50,703 nucleotides of DNA, taken from Maribacter sp. (lineage in GTDB: Bacteria > Bacteroidota > Bacteroidia > Flavobacteriales > Flavobacteriaceae). The notes beneath the pieces are model-generated. The model had not been told where the DNA came from. It did no database searches and was given only the letters and a program-made list of their open reading frames with translations. A program made the position numbers and the translations under genes. Shown here piece by piece: positions 24,799-32,645 of this stretch (positions are counted from its first letter, which is position 1; each line of letters opens with the position of its first letter). The DNA is taken from assembly GCA_020629415.1 (NCBI GenBank), contig JAHDDL010000028.1:1-50703 (forward strand), given 5' to 3'.

Positions 24799-24996
24799 AA
24801 ACTTTCTAAAATTCGAACATAAATATCGCTATTCCTAGATAATTTAGAGCATCCTTTTTGTGAAATATCATATTCGTAGAAGTATACCACAAAATTGTCT
24901 GTATTGACAACAAATAATTCAAAATACGGTACAAGCTATCTATCTTTACAGTGTAAATAAGTAATAAAATTTTTCATTTTCATATAGTGTTCTCGT

Positions 24997-25029
24997 AAAA
25001 GAGTCTTGTCTTAAAAGCAAGACTCTTTT
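24997..25029 (-). terminator. Terminator of the UDG-family gene
   Basis: A 12-bp stem (AAAAGAGTCTTG 24997-25008; CAAGACTCTTTT 25018-25029) lies 33 nt after the stop codon of the minus-strand UDG-family gene. T-runs are present on both sides, the longer on the plus side. Confidence 0.7.
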
Positions 25030-25062
25030 TAGTTTGTAGAAATTTTAAAAATATTTTTACAT

Positions 25063-25731
25063 CTAAAAGTGAACTTGGTATTGAAGAACCCTAAAATCCA
25101 AGGTATTGAACTTAGGGTTTTCCCTTTTCATTCTCTTATAACTTTCAAGACTACCCACAGCCCTATTGGCGGCACCAGAAGGAGCTATCAAAGAAACTGT
25201 CTTAATGGTAGTTTTGGTAATGGGATGCACAAACTTATGAATTCGTGGCACGTCATTGGAAATAATATGCAGTGCAACATTATTTTCGCGCAAATGTTTT
25301 CTGAACAAAAACTCAGGACCATTTTTACTGTTGCCTCCTGTAAACAATAAGGTTGTTACCTTAGGATACTTTTCTAGATAGCCCAATACATTTCGTAATT
25401 CAACATTCTGCATACCAATATCCGAGGCATCTATTTTTTCTCTTTCGGCAGAAGCTACAATATCACAAACACCAATTTTTCTTGCTTTTAAAAATGATTT
25501 ACGTTGCTCTATGGCCTCATAGGTTGTTTCATATTTAAGATGTAAACTGAATATTCTGTCTAAAATGGGCCAAAGCTGACCATCACAGCTTCCGTAACAA
25601 AAATTTACATCGCCCTCTTTTAAATCTCCCGTGGTAAAACGTGGGGGCGGCAACGTACCTACAATTAATTTTTCAGTAGATTCATTAATAAACGGCTCAT
25701 ACGGATGCGTGTGTTGAAATTTCTTTTGCAT
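25063..25731 (-). CDS. Uracil-DNA glycosylase superfamily protein
   Basis: The 222-residue protein starts MQKKFQHTHPYEPFI and shows the signature of a UDG-like family found in Bacteroidota: LIVGTLPPPRF (position of the catalytic loop), NFCYGSCDGQLWPIL, GVCDIVASAERE, TLLFTGGNSKNGPEFLF, and SLIAPSGAANRAVGS near the C-terminus (equivalent to the DNA-intercalation/HPSP-like loop). UDG-fold enzymes remove uracil or damaged bases from DNA. The usual catalytic Asp/Asn of the first loop is not obvious here, so substrate and even activity are uncertain. It is divergent from the bTHX gene, with about 80 nt between. Confidence 0.8.
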   Translation of the reverse strand: MQKKFQHTHPYEPFINESTEKLIVGTLPPPRFTTGDLKEGDVNFCYGSCDGQLWPILDRIFSLHLKYETTYEAIEQRKSFLKARKIGVCDIVASAEREKIDASDIGMQNVELRNVLGYLEKYPKVTTLLFTGGNSKNGPEFLFRKHLRENNVALHIISNDVPRIHKFVHPITKTTIKTVSLIAPSGAANRAVGSLESYKRMKRENPKFNTLDFRVLQYQVHF

Positions 25732-25814
25732 TAGTGTTTTATTCTCTTGAGCTTATTTTACAGCCAAATCTTCTCTAATTTACCAACTTAAACAGAAATC
25801 AAAGAAAACGAGAT

Positions 25815-25943
25815 ATGGGAAAAGGAGATAAGAAATCTAGAAAAGGAAAAATATCCAATAACTCTTACGGGACTAGAAGACCCCGTAAAATTAAAAAGAG
25901 ACCTACGGTAGAAGAAAAAATAAAAATTAATAAAAAGAAATAA
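25815..25943 (+). CDS. Small ribosomal protein bTHX
   Basis: A 42-residue, very basic ORF starts MGKGDKKSRKGKISNNSYG and continues TRRPRKIKKRP, ending in KINKKK. The MGKGDxK(S/T)(R/K)(R/K)GK start and the (S/G)YGxxRP(R/K)K block are the hallmark of the THX (bTHX) family, a tiny peptide of the 30S head known from Thermus and widespread in Bacteroidota. Short genes like this are often missed. It starts 83 nt from the divergent UDG-family gene and ends 2 nt before the convergent lipoprotein gene. Confidence 0.85.
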   Translation: MGKGDKKSRKGKISNNSYGTRRPRKIKKRPTVEEKIKINKKK

Positions 25944-25945
25944 AC

Positions 25946-26311
25946 TTAATTATCAATTTTGAATGTCAAGTCTACTTGGTTCTCTTCATCTAAAGAAATC
26001 TCATACGTATAAAAACCAATTGGCAAAGTATCCATAGACATTTCTACAGGTACATAATTTAAGCTAGTAGAATCTGTAAGTATTGATAATGCAGTATACG
26101 CATAAGCTCTTTCAAACTCCTTGTATTCTGAAAATTCACCTGCCTCAATATTCTCATAAACGGTATCATTTTCTACAATGCGTACTTCGCTAAAAAAAAG
26201 TTCCGTACTGTTTTGAACGCGAATATTGACCAAGTTAACTTCATCATCCCTATCTGTACAAGAGAATAGAACACCAAGACATATAACAGCAAACAAAATA
26301 ACCCTTTTCAT
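25946..26311 (-). CDS. Hypothetical lipoprotein
   Basis: The 121-residue protein from ATG at 26311 begins MKRVILFAVICLGVLFSC, a lipoprotein signal peptide with lipobox LFSC. It is followed by TDRDDEV, again an acidic tether typical of surface-exposed lipoproteins in this phylum. The mature part is beta-rich (NIRVQNSTELFFSEVRI, YTALSIL, GFYTYEISLDEE) and may form a small Ig-like sandwich. No named family is recognised. The frame is open to 26347 but the upstream residues give no signal peptide, so the inner start is preferred. It lies 46 nt after yaaA in the same direction. Confidence 0.8.
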   Translation of the reverse strand: MKRVILFAVICLGVLFSCTDRDDEVNLVNIRVQNSTELFFSEVRIVENDTVYENIEAGEFSEYKEFERAYAYTALSILTDSTSLNYVPVEMSMDTLPIGFYTYEISLDEENQVDLTFKIDN

Positions 26312-26357
26312 AGACGTACTTTTATATACTAAAGAACGAAAAAGCAATGATTATATT

Positions 26358-27119
26358 TTATCTAATAAAGACAGGTTCATTTTCTTTCAAAGTATGTTCT
26401 TTACTAAATTGGTAATCATCTAAATTGAACCCTTTTATATCTTCTAAAGTTCTGGCATCAGTATCTATGATATATCTTACCATTGCTCCCCTAGCTTTTT
26501 TAGCAAAGAAGCTTATAATCTTCAATTTATCGTTCTTCCAATCTTTGAATACGGGAGTAATTATTTCTGCCTTTATTTTTTTAGGTTTTAAGGCACTGTA
26601 ATATTCATTACTAGCTAGGTTCACTAAAAGCTCGCCATCTGCCATCTCATTGTTTAAATGATCGGTAAGTCTCTCTCCCCAATATTCGTACAAGTTTTTC
26701 TTTCTTCCTATTTTTAAGGAAGTACCCATTTCTAAACGGTAAGGTTGCATTAAATCTAACGGTTTTAAGATACCGTACTGCCCAGACAAAATTCTTAGAG
26801 TCTGTTGTAGTTTCTCTATTTTTTCTTCTGTCAACGTATATGCATCCAAACCTTGATAAACATCTCCGCTAAAAGCATAAACCGCTGGTCTTGCATTTTG
26901 TGGTGTAAAGGGTACGGTAAAATCTTGATTACGTTGCCAATTCAATTCTGCCAAATTATCTGAAATGGACATCAGCTCAGCAAGTGCTTTCGGTTTCTTT
27001 TTCTTAAGAACTTTGTTCAGCTTTTCGGCATCATCAATAAATTCTGGAGAAGTATATGTAATAGTTGGCAAATCACTTTCATAATTTAAGGACTTGGCCG
27101 GAGAAATAACAATTTTCAT
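26358..27119 (-). CDS. yaaA: Peroxide stress protein YaaA (DUF328)
   Basis: The 253-residue protein begins [18 protein letters not shown], the conserved start of the YaaA/DUF328 family. Other family blocks are [59 protein letters not shown] and [10 protein letters not shown], with [16 protein letters not shown] near the end. In E. coli YaaA lowers intracellular iron during H2O2 stress and binds DNA. Length is normal. A -7-like TATTTTTG (27139-27146, minus strand) lies just before the start. Confidence 0.94.
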   Translation of the reverse strand: MKIVISPAKSLNYESDLPTITYTSPEFIDDAEKLNKVLKKKKPKALAELMSISDNLAELNWQRNQDFTVPFTPQNARPAVYAFSGDVYQGLDAYTLTEEKIEKLQQTLRILSGQYGILKPLDLMQPYRLEMGTSLKIGRKKNLYEYWGERLTDHLNNEMADGELLVNLASNEYYSALKPKKIKAEIITPVFKDWKNDKLKIISFFAKKARGAMVRYIIDTDARTLEDIKGFNLDDYQFSKEHTLKENEPVFIR

Positions 27120-27210
27120 AGTACAATTTTAATATTCCCAAAAATAAACAGGATAAATTGGAAGACCTACAAAAGACAAAAAAGAGTTTAAATAGTGGTA
27201 TTGGCCAAAC

Positions 27211-28242
27211 TTATTCTGTGCTATTTTTACTGTAACCTCTCCATTTTTCTATGGCACTCGTCATATCCTCCGGCACTTCAGAATCAAAACTCATTTGCTC
27301 TCCCGTAACAGGATGAACAAAGCCTAATGTTTTGGCATGCAAAGCTTGTCTTGGTAGTAATTTAAAGGTATTTTCAACAAATTGCTTGTACTTTGTAAAG
27401 GTTGTCCCCTTTAATATCTTTTCACCACCATAGCGTTCATCATTGAACAAAGTGTGCCCAATGTATTTCATATGCACCCGTATTTGATGTGTTCTTCCGG
27501 TCTCTAATTTACAGGATACCAAAGTAACGTAACCTAATCTTTCCAATACCTTAAAATGGGTTACCGCTTCCTTACCTTCTTCCCCTTCTGGAAAAACGTG
27601 CATCTGTAAGCGGTTTTTAGGATTTCTACCTACATTGCCAACAATGGTGCCTTCGTCCTCTTCTATATTTCCCCAAACTAAAGCAACATACTCACGCTCA
27701 GAAGTTTTATCAAAAAATTGTTTTGCCAAATGTGTCATGGCCGCTTCTGTCTTAGCAACTACCAACAGACCCGAAGTATCTTTATCTATACGGTGTACCA
27801 AACCTGGTCTTTCATTACTGTTAGATGGTAAGTTATCTGTATGATAAATCAAGGCATTGATCAACGTTCCTGAATAATTACCATGACCCGGGTGCACTAC
27901 CATGCCGGCGGGCTTGTTTACAACCATTAAAACATCATCTTCATACACAATATCTAACGGTATATCTTCCGGAACCAACAAAAATTCATGTGGCGGATGT
28001 TCAAACAACACCTTTACCTCATCACCTGCTTTTACCTTGTAATTAGATTTTACAATTTTATCATTGACCCAAACATGACCGTCTTTGGCAGATTGTTGTA
28101 TTTTATTCCGTGTGGCATTTTCAATGAAATTCATTAAAAATTTATCTACTCGCAAAGGAACTTGACCTTTAGATGCTATTACTTTATGATGCTCAAAAAG
28201 TTCGCCATCTTCATTTTCTGGGCGCTCAATATTCTCCTCCAT
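27211..28242 (-). CDS. rluD: RluD-type 23S rRNA pseudouridine synthase
   Basis: The 343-residue protein has an N-terminal S4 domain (about 20-80: LRVDKFLMNFIENATRNKIQ) and a catalytic domain with RPGLVHRIDKDTSGLLVVAK, where Asp in HRIDKDTSG is the nucleophile, followed by ETGRTHQIRVHMKYIGHTLF. RluD makes pseudouridines in helix 69 of 23S rRNA. The subfamily (RluD vs RluC/A) is inferred from S4 plus length. Its ATG directly follows the stop codon of the PASTA gene (TAG-ATG), so the two are translationally coupled. Confidence 0.9.
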   Translation of the reverse strand: MEENIERPENEDGELFEHHKVIASKGQVPLRVDKFLMNFIENATRNKIQQSAKDGHVWVNDKIVKSNYKVKAGDEVKVLFEHPPHEFLLVPEDIPLDIVYEDDVLMVVNKPAGMVVHPGHGNYSGTLINALIYHTDNLPSNSNERPGLVHRIDKDTSGLLVVAKTEAAMTHLAKQFFDKTSEREYVALVWGNIEEDEGTIVGNVGRNPKNRLQMHVFPEGEEGKEAVTHFKVLERLGYVTLVSCKLETGRTHQIRVHMKYIGHTLFNDERYGGEKILKGTTFTKYKQFVENTFKLLPRQALHAKTLGFVHPVTGEQMSFDSEVPEDMTSAIEKWRGYSKNSTE

Positions 28243-28833
28243 CTAATCTTCAGATTCCGCTTTAATTATTGCTCTTTCAGTAATACTACCATTACCACAA
28301 ACCAACTCTATCTTAGATGTTTTAGGTAATTTATCACCAGGCTTTATATCTTTTCCCTTATATTTTATACGATATACCATATCCTTGCCCAATTCATCTA
28401 CGTAGGTAACGCGCTGTACATCAAGACCTACAGCTTTCAACATAGAAGAGGCATTTCGTTTGGTTACCTGAATAATCTTTGGAACGGTTACTTTTTTGTA
28501 TCCTGAGGGATTTACGGTGAAATATATTTTTCTATTCTCCTTAACTTTTGATCCCGCACTAGGATTCTGTTCAATAATTGAAAACCTTGGGTAATCTGGA
28601 TTATAGTTTGCCGAGTCTAAAACTTCATATCGTAAACCGGCTTCTTCTATTGATTTTCTCATATCCATCACAGATTTTTTAGAAAAATCCGGTACTTCCA
28701 CAAACTCGCCATGATTGGTGGTACTATTTAAATATCTTAAAACGATAAAAATCGTAATAATTAATACCAAAACTGCAAGACCCAACTGAATAAAGAAGGT
28801 TTTGCTTTTTAAAAAATTGAAAAAATTCCTCAT
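28243..28833 (-). CDS. Membrane-anchored PASTA-domain protein
   Basis: The 196-residue protein from ATG at 28833 (MRNFFNFLKSKTF) has one transmembrane helix (about 14-36, FFIQLGLAVLVLIITIFIVL). Two PASTA repeats follow outside the membrane: EVPDFSKKSVMDMRKSIEEA ... IIEQNPSAGSKVKENRKI and VPKIIQVTKRNASSMLKAVG ... KPGDKLPKTSKIELVCG. PASTA domains bind peptidoglycan fragments and usually sit on PknB-like kinases or PBPs, but here there is no kinase or transpeptidase. The neighbour ddl (divergent) makes D-Ala-D-Ala, so a cell-wall link is plausible. The frame extends to 28911, but the extra residues precede the -7 box and lack family character. Confidence 0.85.
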   Translation of the reverse strand: MRNFFNFLKSKTFFIQLGLAVLVLIITIFIVLRYLNSTTNHGEFVEVPDFSKKSVMDMRKSIEEAGLRYEVLDSANYNPDYPRFSIIEQNPSAGSKVKENRKIYFTVNPSGYKKVTVPKIIQVTKRNASSMLKAVGLDVQRVTYVDELGKDMVYRIKYKGKDIKPGDKLPKTSKIELVCGNGSITERAIIKAESED

Positions 28834-28851
28834 ACCTATTATTTGACCCGA

Positions 28852-28859
28852 CAAATATA
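28852..28859 (-). promoter_or_regulatory. -7 box of the PASTA-rluD operon
   Basis: On the minus strand a perfect TATATTTG lies 18 nt before the preferred PASTA start codon. No good -33 TTTG is found at 19 nt. Its position supports the start at 28833 over the longer frame. Confidence 0.5.
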
Positions 28860-29007
28860 GTAAATGCCCCCATACCATTTTGCAGCATTGGTTTATACTT
28901 GTTGGGATCATAAAAAATTCTTGTTATTTGTTGAATGCCCAATGTTTTCTTTTTTATTTTATTTCAATGCTTCATCTTTGCTTTAACATTCTTAATAGAC
29001 CATACAT

Positions 29008-29982
29008 ATGAAAAAAAATATAGCAATTATCATGGGCGGTTATTCTAGCGAATATAAAATATCGCTCAAAAGTGGAAATGTGGTCTATGATTTTCTTAAT
29101 AAAGATAAATTCAATCTGTATAGAATACATATCTTTAAAGATAAATGGGTCTATATTGATGAAAAGGACAATGAGACACCTATAGACAGGAATGACTTCT
29201 CCATTCCTTTAAAAGGAGCATCTATTACTTTTGATTGTGTTTTTAATGCCATACATGGCTCACCGGGGGAAGACGGACTCATGCAAGCTTATTTTGAACT
29301 ATTGGGCATTAAGCACACTTCTTGTAATTTCTACCAAGCCGCCCTTACTTTTAACAAGCGCGATTTATTGAGTGTCTTAAAACCTTATGGAATTAAAGCT
29401 GCACCATCTTACTACCTAAATCTAGGTGATGAAATAAATGAATCCGAAATCATTGACAAGGTCAAATTACCCTGCTTTGTAAAGGCAAATAAATCTGGTA
29501 GCAGTTTTGGCATTACCAAAGTCTATAAAGCAGAAGAGCTTAAAGGCGCCATTGAAACAGCCTATAAAGAAGATGATGAAATTATCATTGAAGGTTTTCT
29601 TGATGGCACAGAGGTTTCTGTAGGCGTATTAAAATTAAATGGGAAAACCACAGTATTTCCTATTACAGAAATAGTATCGGAAAATGATTTCTTTGACTAC
29701 CAAGCAAAATACGAAGGCAAATCTCAAGAAATAACTCCGGCAAGAATAAATGCTGAACAATTAGAAAAAGTAACCAAAGCATCTAAAAGAATATATGATG
29801 TGCTTAAAATGAAAGGCTTTTCTAGAAGTGAATTTATATTCATTGGTAACGAACCATATTTATTGGAAATGAACACAACACCAGGTTTAACTACTGAGAG
29901 TATTTTACCGCAGCAAGCTAAGCAGGCCGGTATTGAATTAAGTATGTTATTTGAGTACGCCATTAACGAGGCATTGTCATAA
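29008..29982 (+). CDS. ddl: D-alanine--D-alanine ligase
   Basis: The 324-residue ATP-grasp enzyme joins two D-Ala for peptidoglycan. It begins MKKNIAIIMGGYSSEYKIS, with GG-SSE binding the first D-Ala (usually GGxSxE). FNAIHGSPGEDGLMQ follows, then ATP-grasp segments LPCFVKANKSGSSFGITK (phosphate-binding loop), EIIIEGFLDGTEVSVG, the metal and substrate region SRSEFIFIGNEPYLLEMNTT (Glu and Asn for Mg2+) and PGLTTESILP. Length is normal. It is divergent from PASTA-rluD and followed by coaD, a gene order I recall as common in flavobacteria. Confidence 0.95.
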   Translation: MKKNIAIIMGGYSSEYKISLKSGNVVYDFLNKDKFNLYRIHIFKDKWVYIDEKDNETPIDRNDFSIPLKGASITFDCVFNAIHGSPGEDGLMQAYFELLGIKHTSCNFYQAALTFNKRDLLSVLKPYGIKAAPSYYLNLGDEINESEIIDKVKLPCFVKANKSGSSFGITKVYKAEELKGAIETAYKEDDEIIIEGFLDGTEVSVGVLKLNGKTTVFPITEIVSENDFFDYQAKYEGKSQEITPARINAEQLEKVTKASKRIYDVLKMKGFSRSEFIFIGNEPYLLEMNTTPGLTTESILPQQAKQAGIELSMLFEYAINEALS

Positions 29983-30010
29983 TTTGACTATATTTAAGAA
30001 TTAAATTACC

Positions 30011-30027
30011 CGCAGGCAAAGCCTGCG
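30011..30027 (+). repeat. GC-rich inverted repeat between ddl and coaD
   Basis: CGCAGGC (30011-30017), loop AAA, GCCTGCG (30021-30027), in the context ACCCGCAGGCAAAGCCTGCG. The stem is strikingly GC-rich for this DNA and is not followed by a T-run, so it looks like an interspersed palindromic repeat and not a terminator. Confidence 0.6.
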
Positions 30028-30107
30028 AGGTATTGATAAAAAACAACAAATAATTTGACCAAAACATCGGATTATTTTAAATCTCGATTATCGAGTAAAA
30101 TACACAT

Positions 30108-30560
30108 ATGAGACGCGCAATTTTTCCAGGTTCTTTTGACCCTTTAACTTTAGGACATCATGATATAATTATGCGTGGCATAACTTTATTTGACGAGGTC
30201 ATTATTGCCATTGGAAAAAATGCCGATAAAAAGTACATGTTCAGCTTAGAACAGCGTATACAATTTATAGAGGAAGCCTTTAAAGATGTTCCTTCAATTA
30301 CTGTGAAATCATATGTAGGACTCACTGTAGATTTTTGTAAGAAAGTCGATGCCAACTTTATTTTAAGAGGATTACGAAATCCGGGCGATTTTGAATTTGA
30401 GAAGGCAATTGCACATACCAATAGAAAATTATCTGAGATAGAAACCGTGTTTCTATTGACCTCATCGGGCAAATCATACATAAGCTCGTCTATAGTTAGA
30501 GACGTTATACGCAATGGAGGTGACTATACAGGTTTAGTACCCAATTCTGTAAGAAAATAA
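30108..30560 (+). CDS. coaD: Pantetheine-phosphate adenylyltransferase
   Basis: The 150-residue enzyme adenylates 4'-phosphopantetheine, the penultimate step of coenzyme A synthesis. The nucleotidyltransferase motif TLGHHDI (T/HxGH) is in FPGSFDPLTLGHHDIIMRG. The substrate-binding RGLRNPGDFEFE and the closing motif YISSSIVRDV (ISSxxxR) are present. Length is normal. It stands alone downstream of ddl. Confidence 0.96.
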   Translation: MRRAIFPGSFDPLTLGHHDIIMRGITLFDEVIIAIGKNADKKYMFSLEQRIQFIEEAFKDVPSITVKSYVGLTVDFCKKVDANFILRGLRNPGDFEFEKAIAHTNRKLSEIETVFLLTSSGKSYISSSIVRDVIRNGGDYTGLVPNSVRK

Positions 30561-30683
30561 GTGTATTTCGTCGGCCTGACAACAGATAAACCACTTTCAA
30601 CCACAACTTTTCGCAAAAACACAACAATTTAGGTGGGCAAACTACAATTTTCCTATAAATTCGTAAGAAAATTCTTTCCACCA

Positions 30684-32531
30684 ATGATTAGATCAAAAAA
30701 TAGTTCATCGTTTTCTTTAGATTGGATCAAACAAATTCCATCATCTATTGTTATTGTAGATACTAATTTTAAGTTAATTAGTGCATCGCCAAGATGGGAG
30801 GCTGATTTTCAACTCGATCTAGAGCCAATAAAGGGTAAATATTTTGTTGACTTGTTTCCTGAGTTGGCACAAGAACTTAAAACAAGATTAAAATATAGTT
30901 TAGACGGCCTTCGTGATATTAAGTTTAAACACAATGCCAATAAATGTAAGTATGCATCAAAAGATTCTATTTGGCATTTAAACCCTTGGAAAGATGGTTA
31001 TGGCAATATCATTGGCGTAATCATAAAAATTGACCCCATAACCAAGACCCAAGAACTGGAATTGGAACTACATAGAACCAAACTAATTCTTAATAATAAA
31101 ACTACAGTCGCTAAGATTGGTAGTTGGGAATTGGACACTATAAATAATTCTTTGCTTTGGACACCTATAGTCAACAAAATCTATGGTCTTCCGGCAAATT
31201 TTGAACCAACTTTGGAAACGGCTATAGATTTTTATGAAGATGAATCTAAAAAAGTAATACAAAAAGTTGTTGATGAGGCAACCACCTTAGGCAAACCTTG
31301 GAATGTAAAAGCACAATTAATACAAAAAGACGGTACGGTAATTTGGGTCAATACTATTGGAAGACCTAAGTTTAAAGACGGTGTTTGCACTAGAATAATT
31401 GGTACCATACAACAAGTAGACGAAGAAAATAAAATTGAGGTCAAAAATACCATACTTGAGACAGAGCTTAGCGAATATCCTTTATTTGAAAAAGTGCCTT
31501 TTGGCCTTGCCATTATAGATTTTAAAAACGGAAGTTTTTTAAATGTAAATGAACAATTTGCAAAACTCTCAGGTTTTGAAAAAGAATATTTTATAAATAA
31601 AAACTTTAAGGAATTTATAGGTAAAACATTTTTAAAAAAAGAAACGGACATTGTAAATCAATTAAAGGAAAAAGAATCTTTTGATCCTATAGATTTTACT
31701 TTTATAAATAAATTAGGCCATACGTTAAACCTTAAGGTAACCGGAAATCTTGTAAACGGGCTGAATAATAGGACAAGTATTTTATGTACTATTCAGAATA
31801 TTACCACGCAAAACCAGTTAGAAAAAAAGTTAAAAAACACCATTAATGCAGCTAAAGAAAAAAATGAACAGCTTTTAAACTTTGCCCATATGGTATCACA
31901 TAATTTAAAAACACACGCAACAAACTTTTCATTGTTGTTGAATTTTTTAAATGATGAGACAGGTTTGGTTCAACGTAACAAATATATGAACATGCTATTC
32001 AGCGCTTCGGATAACTTATCTGAAACCATCAAGGGACTAAGAGAAATAGTAGCCGTAAAATCCAGTATTAATGAAGAGAAAAAATTACTGTCTCTCAACG
32101 AAAGTTTATTTGTAGTTGAACAGAATGTTGCCGGTCTATTAAAAGAAACCAATGGTAAAATCATTAACGAAATACCAGAAACAACCCAGGTAAAAGCCCT
32201 ACCCGCCTATCTAAACAGTATTTTGACCAATTGTATTACAAATTCCATTAAGTATAGATGTGAGGAAAAGAAACCGATAATAATACTTAGCGTAGAAGAA
32301 GATAAAAACTACACGATACTAAATGTTGAAGATAACGGACTAGGTATTGACATGGAAAAATATGGAGATCAAATTTTTGGGCTCTATAAAACCTTCCATA
32401 GGAATAAAGATTCTAGAGGAATTGGGCTGTACATAACCAAAAATCAAATGGAAGCAATGAACGGAAAAATTACCGTTGATAGTATTCCTAACCAAGGAAC
32501 TACTTTTAAGTTCTATTTCAACAAAAAGTAA
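30684..32531 (+). CDS. PAS-domain sensor histidine kinase (first of a tandem pair)
   Basis: The 615-residue soluble kinase has no transmembrane segments. Three PAS-like domains are seen: about 12-115 (SIVIVDTNFKLISASPRW), 135-250 (KIGSWELDTINNSLLW ... IWVNTIGRPKF) and 265-380 (PFGLAIIDFKNGSFLNVNEQ). The phospho-acceptor His is at about 406 in AHMVSHNLKTH, a variant H-box without the usual RTP. The ATPase domain has the N-box ILTNCITNSIKYR, G1 VEDNGLGIDMEKYG and G2 RGIGLYITKNQ. GTG at 30633 would add 17 residues. ATG at 30684 is preferred because the paralogue downstream aligns from the same Met (MIRSKN vs MIKVPQ). The signal is unknown; it must be cytosolic. Confidence 0.87.
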   Translation: MIRSKNSSSFSLDWIKQIPSSIVIVDTNFKLISASPRWEADFQLDLEPIKGKYFVDLFPELAQELKTRLKYSLDGLRDIKFKHNANKCKYASKDSIWHLNPWKDGYGNIIGVIIKIDPITKTQELELELHRTKLILNNKTTVAKIGSWELDTINNSLLWTPIVNKIYGLPANFEPTLETAIDFYEDESKKVIQKVVDEATTLGKPWNVKAQLIQKDGTVIWVNTIGRPKFKDGVCTRIIGTIQQVDEENKIEVKNTILETELSEYPLFEKVPFGLAIIDFKNGSFLNVNEQFAKLSGFEKEYFINKNFKEFIGKTFLKKETDIVNQLKEKESFDPIDFTFINKLGHTLNLKVTGNLVNGLNNRTSILCTIQNITTQNQLEKKLKNTINAAKEKNEQLLNFAHMVSHNLKTHATNFSLLLNFLNDETGLVQRNKYMNMLFSASDNLSETIKGLREIVAVKSSINEEKKLLSLNESLFVVEQNVAGLLKETNGKIINEIPETTQVKALPAYLNSILTNCITNSIKYRCEEKKPIIILSVEEDKNYTILNVEDNGLGIDMEKYGDQIFGLYKTFHRNKDSRGIGLYITKNQMEAMNGKITVDSIPNQGTTFKFYFNKK

Positions 32532-32645
32532 AAATTCATCATTTAAAAAGAATAATAATTGTTATACAACGTAAATGACAACATTCACAACAATAATATA
32601 GCCAAATACGACATTCCCACTACCTTTGTAAGAAATTACATCGGT

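Noticed and set aside
24941-25030. Possible small RNA on the plus strand ending at the terminator 24997-25029
   Set aside because: The only -7-like box (TATCTTTA) is imperfect with no -33 element; the terminator is explained by the minus-strand UDG-family gene.
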